From Pseudomonas migulae (lineage in GTDB: Bacteria; Pseudomonadota; Gammaproteobacteria; Pseudomonadales; Pseudomonadaceae), in assembly GCF_024169315.1 (NCBI RefSeq), contig NZ_JALJWR010000001.1:141001-205000 (forward strand): DNA of 64,000 nucleotides, in the 5' to 3' direction. Under the pieces are notes generated by a model. That model was given only the letters and a program-made list of their open reading frames with translations, was not told the origin of the DNA and did no database searches. The position numbers and the translations under genes were made by a program. Positions 1-8,412 of the stretch are shown here, in pieces; position 1 is the first letter of the stretch, and every line of letters starts with the position of its first letter.

Positions 1-596
1 GGCGCAATCGCTTCGGCGCGCAGGCCGGGCGCGAGGCGGTCGATGCCCTGGCTGTGAATTGAATTGACCCTGAACTCGGCCGGCAGCTCCAGTGCTTCGA
101 ACACACCTCCCGGTTGCACCGTCACCGCATGTGCCGGGGCATATTGCACCGCCAGCTCGGGACTGTCCGCTTCGCGGTGATCGAGCATGCCCGGCAGTTC
201 ATGCACCTTCTGGTGCAGGCTGCCGCCGAACGCCACGTTCATTTCCTGGAAGCCGCGGCAGATGCCGAGCACCGGAACGCCCGCCGCAATGGCTGCACGC
301 AATAAAGGAAGGGTCGTGGCGTCCCGCGCCGGATCGTGATCCGTGCCGGGAGCGCTGGCCGGGCCTTGATAGTGGAAAGGCTCCACATTCGACGGCGAGC
401 CGGTCAGCAACAGACCATCAAGGTGCGCGAGCACATCCTCGATTTCGGTCAGTTCGCCTAAGGAAGGAATGACCACAGGCAGCCCCAAAGCCGCGACGCT
501 GACAGCACGCAAGTACTTGTCACCGCTGATGTGGTAGGGGTGCAGGCCAATCTGTTTGACGCACGCTGTAACACCGATCAATGGCTTGAATGCCAT
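1..596 (-). CDS. pauD: gamma-glutamyl-GABA/polyamine hydrolase, class I GATase-like (partial)
   Basis: Peptidase C26 enzyme that removes the gamma-glutamyl group at the end of the gamma-glutamyl polyamine pathway (PuuD/PauD/SpuA family). The gene runs off the left edge, so 198 residues are visible and the C-terminus is missing. The nucleophile elbow GICRGFQ places the catalytic Cys at residue 113, and the NSIHSQGID motif places the catalytic His at about 181. The ATG at 594-596 gives the normal family N-terminus (MAFKPLIGVT). It is divergent from the synthetase gene at 877, as in other Pseudomonas pau/spu loci. The family is certain; which paralogue (pauD1, pauD2 or spuA) is not. Confidence 0.9.
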   Translation of the reverse strand, partial: MAFKPLIGVTACVKQIGLHPYHISGDKYLRAVSVAALGLPVVIPSLGELTEIEDVLAHLDGLLLTGSPSNVEPFHYQGPASAPGTDHDPARDATTLPLLRAAIAAGVPVLGICRGFQEMNVAFGGSLHQKVHELPGMLDHREADSPELAVQYAPAHAVTVQPGGVFEALELPAEFRVNSIHSQGIDRLAPGLRAEAIA

Positions 597-876
597 TTTT
601 ATCACCTCGAAGTTTCACACTTGAACGAGCTTTTCCGGAGCTTAGCCTTGTTGATTTTAATTAACAACTCTCATGTAAAAAATTCTAAACGCCGCACGTC
701 CGATCGCTAGTCTTTGCGTGGGGTTCAAGGCTCATTTGGCACTATCGTGCCCATAAAAGGCCCGAAAATAAAGGATGAGAGGCTGGGTGTTCGCTATTGA
801 CTTCACTTTGCCGTTCGGGTTGACTGGGCTCGCAACAAGGTAGTGAACATAATAATTAACAGCTAATAGGTGCATC
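597..876. promoter_or_regulatory. divergent control region of the polyamine genes
   Basis: 280 bp between the divergent hydrolase and synthetase genes, with no ORF. It is AT-rich at 640-690. Two dyads are visible: the near-palindrome GTTGATTTTAATTAAC (650-665) and the perfect inverted repeat GGCAC-TATC-GTGCC (738-751). A related AATTAAC half occurs again just before the synthetase start (about 854-860). These are candidate sites for the PuuR/PauR-type repressor encoded at 5669, but no site has been proven and no clear -35/-10 pair was identified. Confidence 0.4.
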
Positions 877-2253
877 ATGTCGGTCCCTCTGCGTACCGTT
901 CAACTCAACGAAGCAAACGCATTCCTTAAGAAATATCCTGAGGTTTTGTACGTCGACCTTCTGATTGCGGATATGAACGGTGTGGTGCGCGGCAAGCGCA
1001 TCGAACGCACCAGTCTTCATAAGGTTTACGAAAAAGGCATCAACCTCCCGGCGTCTCTGTTTGCCCTGGACATCAACGGTTCTACGGTGGAAAGCACCGG
1101 CCTGGGTCTGGACATCGGTGACTCGGATCGAATCTGCTACCCCATCCCGGGCACCCTGAGCATTGAGCCGTGGCAGAAGCGCCCAACCGCGCAATTGCTG
1201 ATGACCATGCACGAACTCGAAGGTCAGCCGTTCTTCGCCGATCCGCGTGAAGTGCTGGCGAATGTGGTGCGCAAATTCGACGAGATGGGCCTTACCATCT
1301 GCGCGGCATTCGAGCTGGAGTTCTACCTGATCGACCAGGACAACGTGAACGGTCGGCCGCAGTCGCCGCGTTCGCCGGTATCGGGCAAACGTCCGGTGTC
1401 GACTCAGGTGTACCTGATCGACGATCTCGACGAATACGTCGATTGCCTGCAAGACATCCTCGAAGGCGCGAAAGAGCAGGGCATTCCTGCCGACGCCATC
1501 GTCAAGGAAAGCGCCCCGGCGCAATTCGAAGTGAACCTGCATCACGTCAATGACCCGATCAAGGCCTGCGACTACGCGGTGTTGCTCAAGCGTCTGGTGA
1601 AGAACATCGCCTACGACCACGAGATGGACACCACGTTTATGGCCAAGCCGTATCCGGGCCAGGCGGGCAACGGTTTGCACGTGCACATTTCGATTCTCGA
1701 CAAAGAAGGCAACAACATCTTTGCCAGCGAGGATCCCGAGCAGAACGCCGCGCTGCGACACGCGATCGGCGGTGTGCTCGAGACCCTGCCGGCGCAGATG
1801 GCGTTCCTCTGCCCGAACGTCAACTCGTACCGCCGTTTCGGCGCGCAGTTCTACGTGCCGAACTCGCCGAGCTGGGGCATCGACAACCGCACTGTTGCGG
1901 TACGTGTGCCAACCGGTTCGCCGGACTCGGTGCGCATCGAACACCGCGTCGCCGGTGCGGATGCCAACCCGTACCTGCTGATGGCTTCGGTACTGGCCGG
2001 TATTCACCACGGCCTGACCAACCAGATCGAACCGGGTGCTCCGGTGGAAGGCAACAGCTACGAGCAAAACGAACAAAGCCTGCCGAACAACCTGCGCGAT
2101 GCACTGCGCGAGCTGGACGACAGCGAAGTCATGGCCAAATACATCGACCCGCTGTACATCGACGTGTTCGTGGCGTGCAAGGAAAGCGAGCTGGCCGAGT
2201 TCGAGAACTCCATCTCGGACCTTGAGTACAACTGGTACCTGCACACCGTTTGA
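877..2253 (+). CDS. pauA: glutamine synthetase family: gamma-glutamylpolyamine synthetase
   Basis: 458 residues, the usual length of PuuA/PauA/SpuB enzymes, which ligate glutamate to putrescine or other polyamines at the cost of ATP. The N-terminal beta-grasp part is followed by the GS catalytic domain, with the ELEFYL segment (about residue 148), the GLHVHIS metal/ATP motif, and the RIEHRVAGADANPY block near residue 350. The gene is the first of a plus-strand run with the aldehyde dehydrogenase and oxidase of the same pathway. That context favours polyamine rather than ammonia as substrate. The ribosome site ahead of the ATG is weak. Confidence 0.92.
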   Translation: MSVPLRTVQLNEANAFLKKYPEVLYVDLLIADMNGVVRGKRIERTSLHKVYEKGINLPASLFALDINGSTVESTGLGLDIGDSDRICYPIPGTLSIEPWQKRPTAQLLMTMHELEGQPFFADPREVLANVVRKFDEMGLTICAAFELEFYLIDQDNVNGRPQSPRSPVSGKRPVSTQVYLIDDLDEYVDCLQDILEGAKEQGIPADAIVKESAPAQFEVNLHHVNDPIKACDYAVLLKRLVKNIAYDHEMDTTFMAKPYPGQAGNGLHVHISILDKEGNNIFASEDPEQNAALRHAIGGVLETLPAQMAFLCPNVNSYRRFGAQFYVPNSPSWGIDNRTVAVRVPTGSPDSVRIEHRVAGADANPYLLMASVLAGIHHGLTNQIEPGAPVEGNSYEQNEQSLPNNLRDALRELDDSEVMAKYIDPLYIDVFVACKESELAEFENSISDLEYNWYLHTV

Positions 2254-2300
2254 TTGTTCCAAGTGGTGTTCGCATTTTCTGCGTACACCACCCATCAAAT

Positions 2301-2388
2301 GTGGGAGCGGGCTTGCTCGCGAAAGCGGTGGATCAGTCAGCACTGATGTTGCCTGACACACCGCTTTCGCGAGCAAGCCCGCTCCCAC
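2301..2388. repeat. REPIN: inverted pair of fluorescens-type REP palindromes
   Basis: Two 30 bp arms (2301-2330 and 2359-2388) starting GTGGGAGCGGGCTTGCTCGC are nearly perfect reverse complements around a 28 bp centre. The same unit recurs at 5311, 26068, 28056 and 30511, always between genes. This is the familiar REP doublet mobilised by RAYT transposases; no RAYT gene is in the window. Confidence 0.9.
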
Positions 2389-2463
2389 AGGGACCGCATT
2401 TCAATTTTGAATTGATGGGCATTCACCCAACGACCACCTATTCCTCTGCGTCGAGTCACAACC

Positions 2464-3954
2464 ATGACAAACACTCGCAGCGACTGGGAACAACGCTTCC
2501 AGTCCCTGACCATCGAAAGCCGCGCCTTCATCGATGGCCAATACCGCGCCGCACTCAGCGGTGACACCTTCGAATGCATCAGCCCGGTCGACGGTCGCTT
2601 CCTGGCCAACGTCGCCAGCACCGACGAAGCCGATGCCAACGAAGCCGTGGCCGTCGCGCGCCGCACCTTCGAATCCGGCATCTGGGCGCGGTTGGCGCCA
2701 GTGGAGCGCAAGCGCATCCTGATCCGCTTCGCCGACCTGATCCTGGCCAACCAGCAAGAACTCGCCCTGCTCGAAACCCTCGACATGGGCAAACCGATCA
2801 GCGACTCGATGAATGTCGACATCCCGGCGACCGCCAACGCGATCCGCTGGAGCGCCGAAGCCATCGACAAGATCTACGACGAAGTCGCCGCCACCCCGCA
2901 CGACCAACTCGGCCTCATCACCCGAGAACCTGCCGGTGTCGTCGCCGCCATCGTGCCGTGGAACTTCCCGTTGATCATGGCCAGCTGGAAGTTCGCCCCG
3001 GCCCTCGCAGCGGGCAACTCGTTCATCCTGAAGCCTTCGGAAAAGTCGCCACTGACCGCGATCCGCATCGCTCAACTGGCGCTGGACGCCGGCATTCCGA
3101 AAGGCGTGTTCAACGTCCTGCCGGGCTACGGCCACACCGTCGGCAAGGCGCTGGCGTTGCACATGGACGTCGACGTGCTGGCCTTCACCGGCTCGACCGC
3201 GATTGCCAAGCAACTGCTGATCTACGCCGGCCAAAGCAACATGAAACGCGTCTGGCTCGAAGCAGGGGGGAAGAGCCCGAACGTGGTGTTCGCCGACGCG
3301 CCGGACCTGCGCGCGGCCGCGCAAGCAGCGGCCAGCGGGATTGCCTTCAACCAGGGCGAAGTCTGCACCGCCGGTTCGCGATTGCTGGTGGAGCGCTCGA
3401 TTCGCGAGCAATTCATTCCGCTGCTGGTGGAAGCGCTGCAAGCCTGGAAACCGGGACATGCGCTGGACCCGGAAACCACCGTCGGCGCGGTCGTTGATCA
3501 GCGTCAACTGGACAACGTGCTGCGCTACATCCAGGTCGGCAAAGACCAGGGCGCGCAACTGATCGCGGGCGGCAGCCGCACCCTCGAAGCCACCGGTGGC
3601 CTGTACGTGGAACCGGCGATTTTCGACGGCGTGACCAACGCCATGACCATCGCCCGTGAAGAAATCTTCGGCCCGGTGCTGTCGCTGATCACCTTCGATA
3701 CCGAGGAAGAGGCCCTGGCCATCGCCAACGACAGCATCTTCGGCCTGGCCGCCGGCGTCTGGACCAGCAACCTGAGCAAGGCCCACACCTTCGCCCGCGG
3801 CTTGCGCGCCGGCAGCGTCTGGGTCAACCAGTACGACGGCGGCGACATGACCGCGCCGTTCGGCGGGTACAAGCAGTCGGGTAACGGTCGGGACAAATCG
3901 CTGCACGCGTTCGACAAATACACCGAACTCAAAGCGACCTGGATCAAGCTCTGA
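2464..3954 (+). CDS. pauC: NAD(P)+-dependent aldehyde dehydrogenase of polyamine catabolism
   Basis: 496 residues, full length for the ALDH superfamily, and close to PuuC/KauB-type enzymes that oxidise gamma-glutamyl-aminoaldehydes to the acids. The catalytic Cys301 lies in GEVCTAGSR, the general base Glu266 in LEAGGKS, and Asn167 in PWNFP. The C-terminus has the PFGGYKQSGNGRD motif. It sits between the synthetase and the oxidase of the pathway, 210 bp after the synthetase with a REPIN between, and 52 bp before the oxidase. The symbol kauB is also used for this enzyme in P. aeruginosa. Confidence 0.9.
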   Translation: MTNTRSDWEQRFQSLTIESRAFIDGQYRAALSGDTFECISPVDGRFLANVASTDEADANEAVAVARRTFESGIWARLAPVERKRILIRFADLILANQQELALLETLDMGKPISDSMNVDIPATANAIRWSAEAIDKIYDEVAATPHDQLGLITREPAGVVAAIVPWNFPLIMASWKFAPALAAGNSFILKPSEKSPLTAIRIAQLALDAGIPKGVFNVLPGYGHTVGKALALHMDVDVLAFTGSTAIAKQLLIYAGQSNMKRVWLEAGGKSPNVVFADAPDLRAAAQAAASGIAFNQGEVCTAGSRLLVERSIREQFIPLLVEALQAWKPGHALDPETTVGAVVDQRQLDNVLRYIQVGKDQGAQLIAGGSRTLEATGGLYVEPAIFDGVTNAMTIAREEIFGPVLSLITFDTEEEALAIANDSIFGLAAGVWTSNLSKAHTFARGLRAGSVWVNQYDGGDMTAPFGGYKQSGNGRDKSLHAFDKYTELKATWIKL

Positions 3955-3972
3955 CACTTCTACAACGGCGGT

Positions 3973-3990
3973 CGCCAGCACGTGCTGGCG
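3973..3990 (+). promoter_or_regulatory. 18 bp perfect palindrome before the oxidase ribosome site
   Basis: CGCCAGCACGTGCTGGCG lies between the dehydrogenase stop and the GGAG ribosome site (3996-3999) of the oxidase. In RNA it would fold into a short strong stem. There is no T-run, so a terminator is unlikely. An mRNA-processing or translation-tuning hairpin, or a DNA operator, are the alternatives. Confidence 0.4.
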
Positions 3991-4006
3991 GCCATCGGAG
4001 AAACGT

Positions 4007-5293
4007 ATGAAACAAACGACACATGTAAACAGCTACTACGCCGCCACCCGCAACTTCACTGGCGATTTCCCGGTGCTGGAACAAGCAGTGGACTGCGACG
4101 TCTGCATCATCGGCGCCGGCTACACCGGTCTGTCCTCGGCGCTGTTCCTCGCCGAAGCCGGCTACAGCGTGACCGTGCTCGAAGCCGCCAAAGTCGGTTT
4201 CGGCGCCAGCGGTCGCAACGGCGGCCAACTGGTCAACTCCTACAGCCGCGACGTCGATGTCATCGAAGAACGCTACGGTGACAAGACCGCCGAAGTGCTT
4301 GGCAGCATGATCTTCGAAGGCGCCGACATCATTCGTCAGCGCATACAGCACTACGACATCCAGTGCGACTACAAGCCGGGCGGCATCTTCGCCGCGCTGA
4401 ACAAAAAGCAACTCAAAGGCCTGGCCGAGCAGAAAAGCAGCTGGGAACGCTACGGCAACAAGAACCTGAAAATGCTCGACGCCGCCGACATCAAGCGCGA
4501 AGTCGGTTGCGACAATTACGTCGGCGGCCTGCTCGACATGCAGGGCGGCCACATCCATCCGCTGAACCTGGCCCTCGGCGAAGCCTCGGCCATCATCGGC
4601 CTGGGCGGCAAAATCTACGAACAATCGGCGGCGGTGGAAATCACCTACGGCGAACCGATCACCGTGCGCACCGCCAAAGGCCTGGTCCGCGCCAAATACC
4701 TGCTGATCGCCGGCAACGCCTACCTGCCGCAGGGCCTCGACAATCGCGTGACCAGCAAAAGCATGCCGTGCGGCTCGCAAATCGTCGTCACCGAACCGTT
4801 GTCCGAGAAGGTTGCGCGCAGCCTGATCAAAAACAACTACTGCGTCGAAGACTGCAACTACCTGCTCGACTACTACCGCCTCACCGCCGACAACCGCCTG
4901 CTCTACGGCGGTGGCGTGGTCTATGGCGCCCGTGAACCGGACGACATCGAGCAACTGATCAAACCGAAAATCCTCAAGACCTTCCCGCAACTGAAGGACG
5001 TGAAGATCGACTACCGCTGGACCGGCAACTTCCTGCTGACCATGTCCCGCATGCCGCAGTTCGGCCGCATCGAAAAGAATGCCTACTACATGCAAGGCTA
5101 CAGCGGCCACGGCGTCACCTGCTCACACCTGGCCGGCAAACTCATCTCGGAAATGATCCGCGGCGACGCCGAACGCTTCGACGCGTTCGCATCCTTGCCG
5201 CACATGCCAATGATTGGCGGCCGCACCTTCCAGGCCCCACTCACCGCCATGGGCGCCGCGTACTACGCGCTGCGCGATCGGTTCGGTATCTAA
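4007..5293 (+). CDS. pauB: FAD-dependent gamma-glutamylpolyamine oxidase
   Basis: 428 residues of the DAO/GlpO-type FAD oxidoreductase fold, matching PuuB/PauB, which oxidises gamma-glutamyl-putrescine to the aldehyde and H2O2. The dinucleotide-binding motif IIGAGYTGLSS begins near residue 31, followed by FGASGRNGGQ. The C-terminal YMQGYSGHGVT block is typical of the family. GGAG with a 7 bp gap supports the ATG at 4007. The neighbours supply the steps before and after it. Several pauB paralogues exist in pseudomonads, so substrate preference cannot be read here. Confidence 0.9.
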   Translation: MKQTTHVNSYYAATRNFTGDFPVLEQAVDCDVCIIGAGYTGLSSALFLAEAGYSVTVLEAAKVGFGASGRNGGQLVNSYSRDVDVIEERYGDKTAEVLGSMIFEGADIIRQRIQHYDIQCDYKPGGIFAALNKKQLKGLAEQKSSWERYGNKNLKMLDAADIKREVGCDNYVGGLLDMQGGHIHPLNLALGEASAIIGLGGKIYEQSAAVEITYGEPITVRTAKGLVRAKYLLIAGNAYLPQGLDNRVTSKSMPCGSQIVVTEPLSEKVARSLIKNNYCVEDCNYLLDYYRLTADNRLLYGGGVVYGAREPDDIEQLIKPKILKTFPQLKDVKIDYRWTGNFLLTMSRMPQFGRIEKNAYYMQGYSGHGVTCSHLAGKLISEMIRGDAERFDAFASLPHMPMIGGRTFQAPLTAMGAAYYALRDRFGI

Positions 5294-5310
5294 GCCCAAC
5301 GCAAATACCT

Positions 5311-5400
5311 GTAGGAGCAGAGATTGCTCGCGAAGACGGCAGCACATTCAACATTAATGTCGCCTGACACATCGCCTTCGCGAGCAAGCTCAGCTCCTAC
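5311..5400. repeat. REPIN (degenerate copy)
   Basis: Two arms, GTAGGAGCAGAGATTGCTCG and its imperfect reverse complement ending GAGCTCCTAC-like, enclose a centre similar to the REPIN at 2301. Mismatches in both arms mark it as an older copy. Confidence 0.8.
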
Positions 5401-5450
5401 ATTGGATCCATGGCAGGCACAAAATGTACGTGCAGCAGAGGTCAAAAACT

Positions 5451-5480
5451 GTGGGAGCGAGCCTGCTCGCGATGACGCCA
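5451..5480 (+). repeat. single REP half-element
   Basis: GTGGGAGCGAGCCTGCTCGC followed by GATGACGCC is one REP arm without an inverted partner. It lies about 50 bp after the REPIN at 5311. Confidence 0.7.
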
Positions 5481-5668
5481 TCCGGTTCACCATCAATGCC
5501 AACTGACCCACCACCATCACCAATAACCATGCGCCTACAGCAACACCACCAAACGTGATTTAATACCCGCCTTTCACAATTCCGGGACAGGGAAGCGGTA
5601 CTTTCGCGGCCAAAAGTCGCCCGCCATCCACCCCCATAACCCTTAAGTATTTCTCGCATAAGGCTGTC

Positions 5669-6217
5669 ATGGACACGGGCTCACGACTCAAACTAGTACG
5701 CGAAAGCTACAAACTCTCCCAGCGCGAGCTGGCCCGGCGTAGCGGCGTCACCAATGCCACCATCTCCCTGATCGAACAGAATCGCGTCAGTCCTTCCGTC
5801 AGCTCCCTGAAAAAACTGCTCGAAGGCATTCCCATGTCTTTGGCGGATTTCTTTACCTTCGATCAGCCGCCGCGTGAGCATCAATACGTGTTCCGCGCCA
5901 ATGAACAGCCGGATCTTGGGCGTCATGGGCTGCGGTTGCTGTTGATTGGCGCTTCGGTGCCGAGCCGGCAGATGCGTTTGTTGCGCGAGCAATACGCGCC
6001 GGGGGCGAGTTCGGGGGAAGAACCGATTGTGCATTCGGAAGGGGAGGAGTGTGGGCTGGTTACGCGGGGGACGGTTGAGTTGACGGTTGATGGGCAGATT
6101 AGTGTGTTGAATGCCGGGGATGGCTACTACTTCCCGACAACGCTGCCGCACAAGTTTCGCAATATTGGCCAGGATGAAGCGGAAATCATCAGCGCCAACA
6201 CTCCGGCAAATTTCTGA
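5669..6217 (+). CDS. pauR: XRE-cupin regulator of polyamine catabolism
   Basis: 182 residues: an N-terminal helix-turn-helix (about 7-61, with SQRELARRSGVTNATIS) and a C-terminal cupin (about 105-178, with PHKF near the end). PuuR/PauR proteins of this size repress gamma-glutamylpolyamine genes and are released by polyamines. The position directly after the pathway genes supports that role. The stretch 5995-6115 uses unusually G-rich codons for the region, but the frame is intact. Confidence 0.88.
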   Translation: MDTGSRLKLVRESYKLSQRELARRSGVTNATISLIEQNRVSPSVSSLKKLLEGIPMSLADFFTFDQPPREHQYVFRANEQPDLGRHGLRLLLIGASVPSRQMRLLREQYAPGASSGEEPIVHSEGEECGLVTRGTVELTVDGQISVLNAGDGYYFPTTLPHKFRNIGQDEAEIISANTPANF

Positions 6218-6246
6218 TTCCTCCGGAATTTGAATGCAATCCCAGA

Positions 6247-6687
6247 ATGGATCGTGTGCGTATGGATGCTCGAACGTTTCGCTACTACCTTTGGGCATGG
6301 CCGATGGTCTTTGCCAGTTCAGGTTTTTACTCCTTGATAGTGGTAGCGGGGCTGAAGCAGATTTTTGGTGTGGGTGACGCGTATCTCAAGGCGGTGGGAC
6401 TTGCCTCTTTCGTGGTCTTTTGCATTTTCGGCGTGTGTTACCTGGCGCCGAGGTTGAAACGGATTGAGTTCGGCGAAGAGGAGCGGTACACGAGTGTGTG
6501 GGGTTCGAGGATAGGGATTATCGTCGGGGCTTCGATTGGGACCGTTCTCAGTGTTCCGGTCATTGATAAAATCGGGTTTTTGAGTGACCTGCCGCGGTGG
6601 CTCGCGGTGAGTACGTTGTTTGTTGTCTTCGCAATGGCGGTCTTTGTTTTCAGCCACTATGTCTGGAAGCCCGGTCGCAGACATTGA
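6247..6687 (+). CDS. hypothetical four-helix membrane protein
   Basis: 146 residues that I do not recognise. Four hydrophobic segments (about 12-35, 47-66, 84-103, 118-139) alternate with short charged loops, and the C-terminus is basic (KPGRRH). It starts 29 bp after the regulator gene. There is no convincing ribosome site before the ATG at 6247; an in-frame ATG at 6262 is equally possible. A full-length frame with clear membrane periodicity argues for a real gene. The link to the polyamine genes is only positional. Confidence 0.6.
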   Translation: MDRVRMDARTFRYYLWAWPMVFASSGFYSLIVVAGLKQIFGVGDAYLKAVGLASFVVFCIFGVCYLAPRLKRIEFGEEERYTSVWGSRIGIIVGASIGTVLSVPVIDKIGFLSDLPRWLAVSTLFVVFAMAVFVFSHYVWKPGRRH

Positions 6688-6733
6688 TTAGCCGTGACCG
6701 TACACACTCTGCCAAGTAAATGGACTTAACCTC

Positions 6734-7180
6734 ATGACCACGCCACGCATCCGCCCCCTTGCACTCTGTGTCTTCCACCACGATGGCAAGATACTGGTCA
6801 ACGAAGCTCGCGACCCCATCACTGAACAGCCATTCTTTCGTCCGATCGGTGGCGGTATCGAATTCGGCGAAACCAGTGCACAAGCCGTCGTGCGAGAGGT
6901 GCAGGAAGAGCTCGGTTTGCCCATCACCGATGTTTGCTTGCTTGGCACTCTTGAAAGCCTCTTTATGTATAACGGCACACCAGGGCACGAAATCGTGCAG
7001 GTCTACGATGCGAGGTTTGTGGATGCCAGCGTCTATGCGTTGCCGTATTTGAACGGTCAAGAAAGCGATGGCGCAGCTTTCGTCGCGAAGTGGCTTCCGT
7101 GGGCAGGTTTTACTGAGGACGCGCCGCTGGTTCCTGATGGGCTTCACGAATTGCTAAAGAAAGTCGCAATATCGGGTTGA
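6734..7180 (+). CDS. Nudix hydrolase
   Basis: 148 residues with a canonical Nudix box: GGGIEFGET followed by REVQEELG at about residues 40-62, which supplies the Glu ligands for Mg2+. The family hydrolyses nucleoside diphosphates linked to other moieties; the substrate cannot be read from sequence. The gene stands alone and is followed by a strong hairpin terminator at 7234. Confidence 0.85.
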   Translation: MTTPRIRPLALCVFHHDGKILVNEARDPITEQPFFRPIGGGIEFGETSAQAVVREVQEELGLPITDVCLLGTLESLFMYNGTPGHEIVQVYDARFVDASVYALPYLNGQESDGAAFVAKWLPWAGFTEDAPLVPDGLHELLKKVAISG

Positions 7181-7233
7181 TGTCCGTTACCAACTACCTC
7201 GGACAATCAGCATAAGGCGTTATCGGAACTATA

Positions 7234-7267
7234 AAAAATCCGATGCCCATTCAGGCATCGGATTTTT
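7234..7267 (+). terminator. rho-independent terminator after the Nudix gene
   Basis: AAAAATCCGATGCC and GGCATCGGATTTTT pair perfectly (14 bp) around a 6 nt loop, with the T-run forming the end of the right arm. The A-run on the left makes it potentially bidirectional. Confidence 0.85.
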
Positions 7268-7307
7268 GTCATTCGCTCACGGGCTTGCAATGAAGTTTGG
7301 CTGACTG

Positions 7308-7350
7308 GGGTGGCAGATCCATTTGAATAAATAGATCTGCCACCCTTTTT
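7308..7350 (+). terminator. hairpin with T-run, founder of a three-copy family
   Basis: GGGTGGCAGATC (7308-7319) pairs with GATCTGCCACCC (7334-7345), followed by six Ts. The loop ATTTGAATAAATA and the arms resemble the hairpins at 7829 and 9169. It lies just beyond the read-through end of the antitoxin gene. Confidence 0.65.
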
Positions 7351-7458
7351 TGTCGAAACTGGCAACAACGAGACGGTTCAGGCTGGGACAGGTTTGGTAG
7401 CAGCTTTGGACGTCGGTTTGCCAGCAGTAGGCCGGGCCGCGGATTTTCCTGGCGCAGG

Positions 7459-7791
7459 TCAGGGCTTGCCTGGGGCTGCGACTGGCGCCGCTATCGGGCG
7501 TACGGTGAGTTCCAGACCACTCGCTGTCATCAGCTTCCTGATTGTCTCAAAGCGCGTTTTCGTTCCGCCTTTAAGCACCTTATAAAGGCTTTCGCGGTTG
7601 ACCCCTGCTGCCTGGGCGACTTTGTTTACGCCAATAGCTTTTGCAACCTCACCCAGCGCATGAACCAGCGCCGTGTCACCTGCCTTCATGCTTTCAGCAA
7701 TGTAAGCAGCCATTATTTCCGGGCTGTCGAGGAAGCGGGAGGCTTCGTGACGTGGTGGTTGCGCGAGTATCGACAATGCGAATGTGCGCAA
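7459..7791 (-). CDS. orphan HigA-like antidote (COG3636 type), altered at both ends
   Basis: 110 residues. The central part resembles the putative addiction-module antidote family, with SPEIMAAYIAESMKAGD, then an XRE-type helix-turn-helix (GVNKVAQAAGVNRESLYKVL). No HigB/RelE-type toxin lies next to it. The first ~19 residues come from the duplicated unit that starts at 7754, so the native start has been replaced. The stop at 7459-7461 is a TGA in the middle of a reading frame that continues for 27 Ala/Lys/Pro-rich residues to a second stop at 7378-7380. That tail looks like the natural C-terminus. Function as an antitoxin is doubtful. Confidence 0.6.
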   Translation of the reverse strand: MRTFALSILAQPPRHEASRFLDSPEIMAAYIAESMKAGDTALVHALGEVAKAIGVNKVAQAAGVNRESLYKVLKGGTKTRFETIRKLMTASGLELTVRPIAAPVAAPGKP

Positions 7792-7828
7792 TGAGTGTGA
7801 GAGCTATAAACGTTGAATCAGCTAAAAG

Positions 7829-7873
7829 AGTGATAGATCTATTTGAGTTAATTAGACCTGTCACCCTTTTTTT
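7829..7873 (+). terminator. T-run hairpin inside repeat copy 1
   Basis: GAGTGATAGATCT and AGACCTGTCACCC pair imperfectly, followed by seven Ts. It is related to the hairpins at 7308 and 9169. It lies just beyond the 3' end of the minus-strand gene at 7954, but its T-run is on the plus strand. Confidence 0.45.
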
Positions 7874-7953
7874 CAAATTTAGTTCCTCGGTATGCATTAT
7901 GAAGCGAGAAGAGAAGGTTTAAAGATGGCATAAGGGGATTTGAGAGGTTTTTA

Positions 7954-8412
7954 TCAAATGTGCGTAAGCCCTACCTCCTTCCAGAACGCCTTGCCGCCGT
8001 TAGGTCCATCAAAGTGCGTTAGTATTGCTAGTCTAATTAATTGAGGGGGCCAGCTACGACGGATAAAAAAAGTATATCTATAGTCATGCCACGTGCCATC
8101 CTGCCACATAGCATCTGGTGAAGGAAGATAATGTGAAAAGCCTCCATGCATGACTTTAATACCTAGATTGGCTCTATAATAAGAGCCATGAGGGCCAGAC
8201 ATGCAGTACTCGGTGGTTTGAATATACACATTTGTGTCGGTGTATCCATAATGGCCTTTCATATGCGATTCAAATCTTATATCAGTTTCACCTCTTGCGT
8301 GCATCCAAAAATCGCTCCAGATGATATTTTCTATACCATCAGATAGGCCTTCTTGACCGTCATTATGTGAGCCGTCTTGCAATTGTTTTTCTGGATCAAT
8401 TGGTTGGTTCAT
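7954..8412 (-). CDS. unknown 152-residue protein, paralogue A
   Basis: I recognise no family. The protein is soluble (no signal peptide or membrane segment), acidic at the N-terminus and rich in His, Tyr and Trp in the second half. The gene is much more AT-rich than its surroundings, which suggests transfer. It is preceded by a GGTGA ribosome site. Paralogue B (9294-9752) differs at 16 residues (54, 58, 72, 91, 92, 94, 105-107, 110, 112-114, 116, 117, 122). Thirteen of these fall between 91 and 122, while the flanking DNA is almost unchanged. Immunity or recognition proteins show this kind of pattern, but no toxin partner is visible. Confidence 0.75.
   Translation of the reverse strand: MNQPIDPEKQLQDGSHNDGQEGLSDGIENIIWSDFWMHARGETDIRFESHMKGHYGYTDTNVYIQTTEYCMSGPHGSYYRANLGIKVMHGGFSHYLPSPDAMWQDGTWHDYRYTFFIRRSWPPQLIRLAILTHFDGPNGGKAFWKEVGLTHI

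Noticed and set aside
738..751. Possible sigma-54 promoter TTGGCAC...GTGCC before the polyamine synthetase
   Set aside because: The spacing is GG-N9-GC instead of GG-N10-GC, and the match is explained by a simple palindrome.
856..2388. Long minus-strand open frame opposite the glutamylpolyamine synthetase
   Set aside because: It mirrors the synthetase gene in a GC-rich genome, has no recognisable domain and is rich in Arg, His and Val as antisense frames are.
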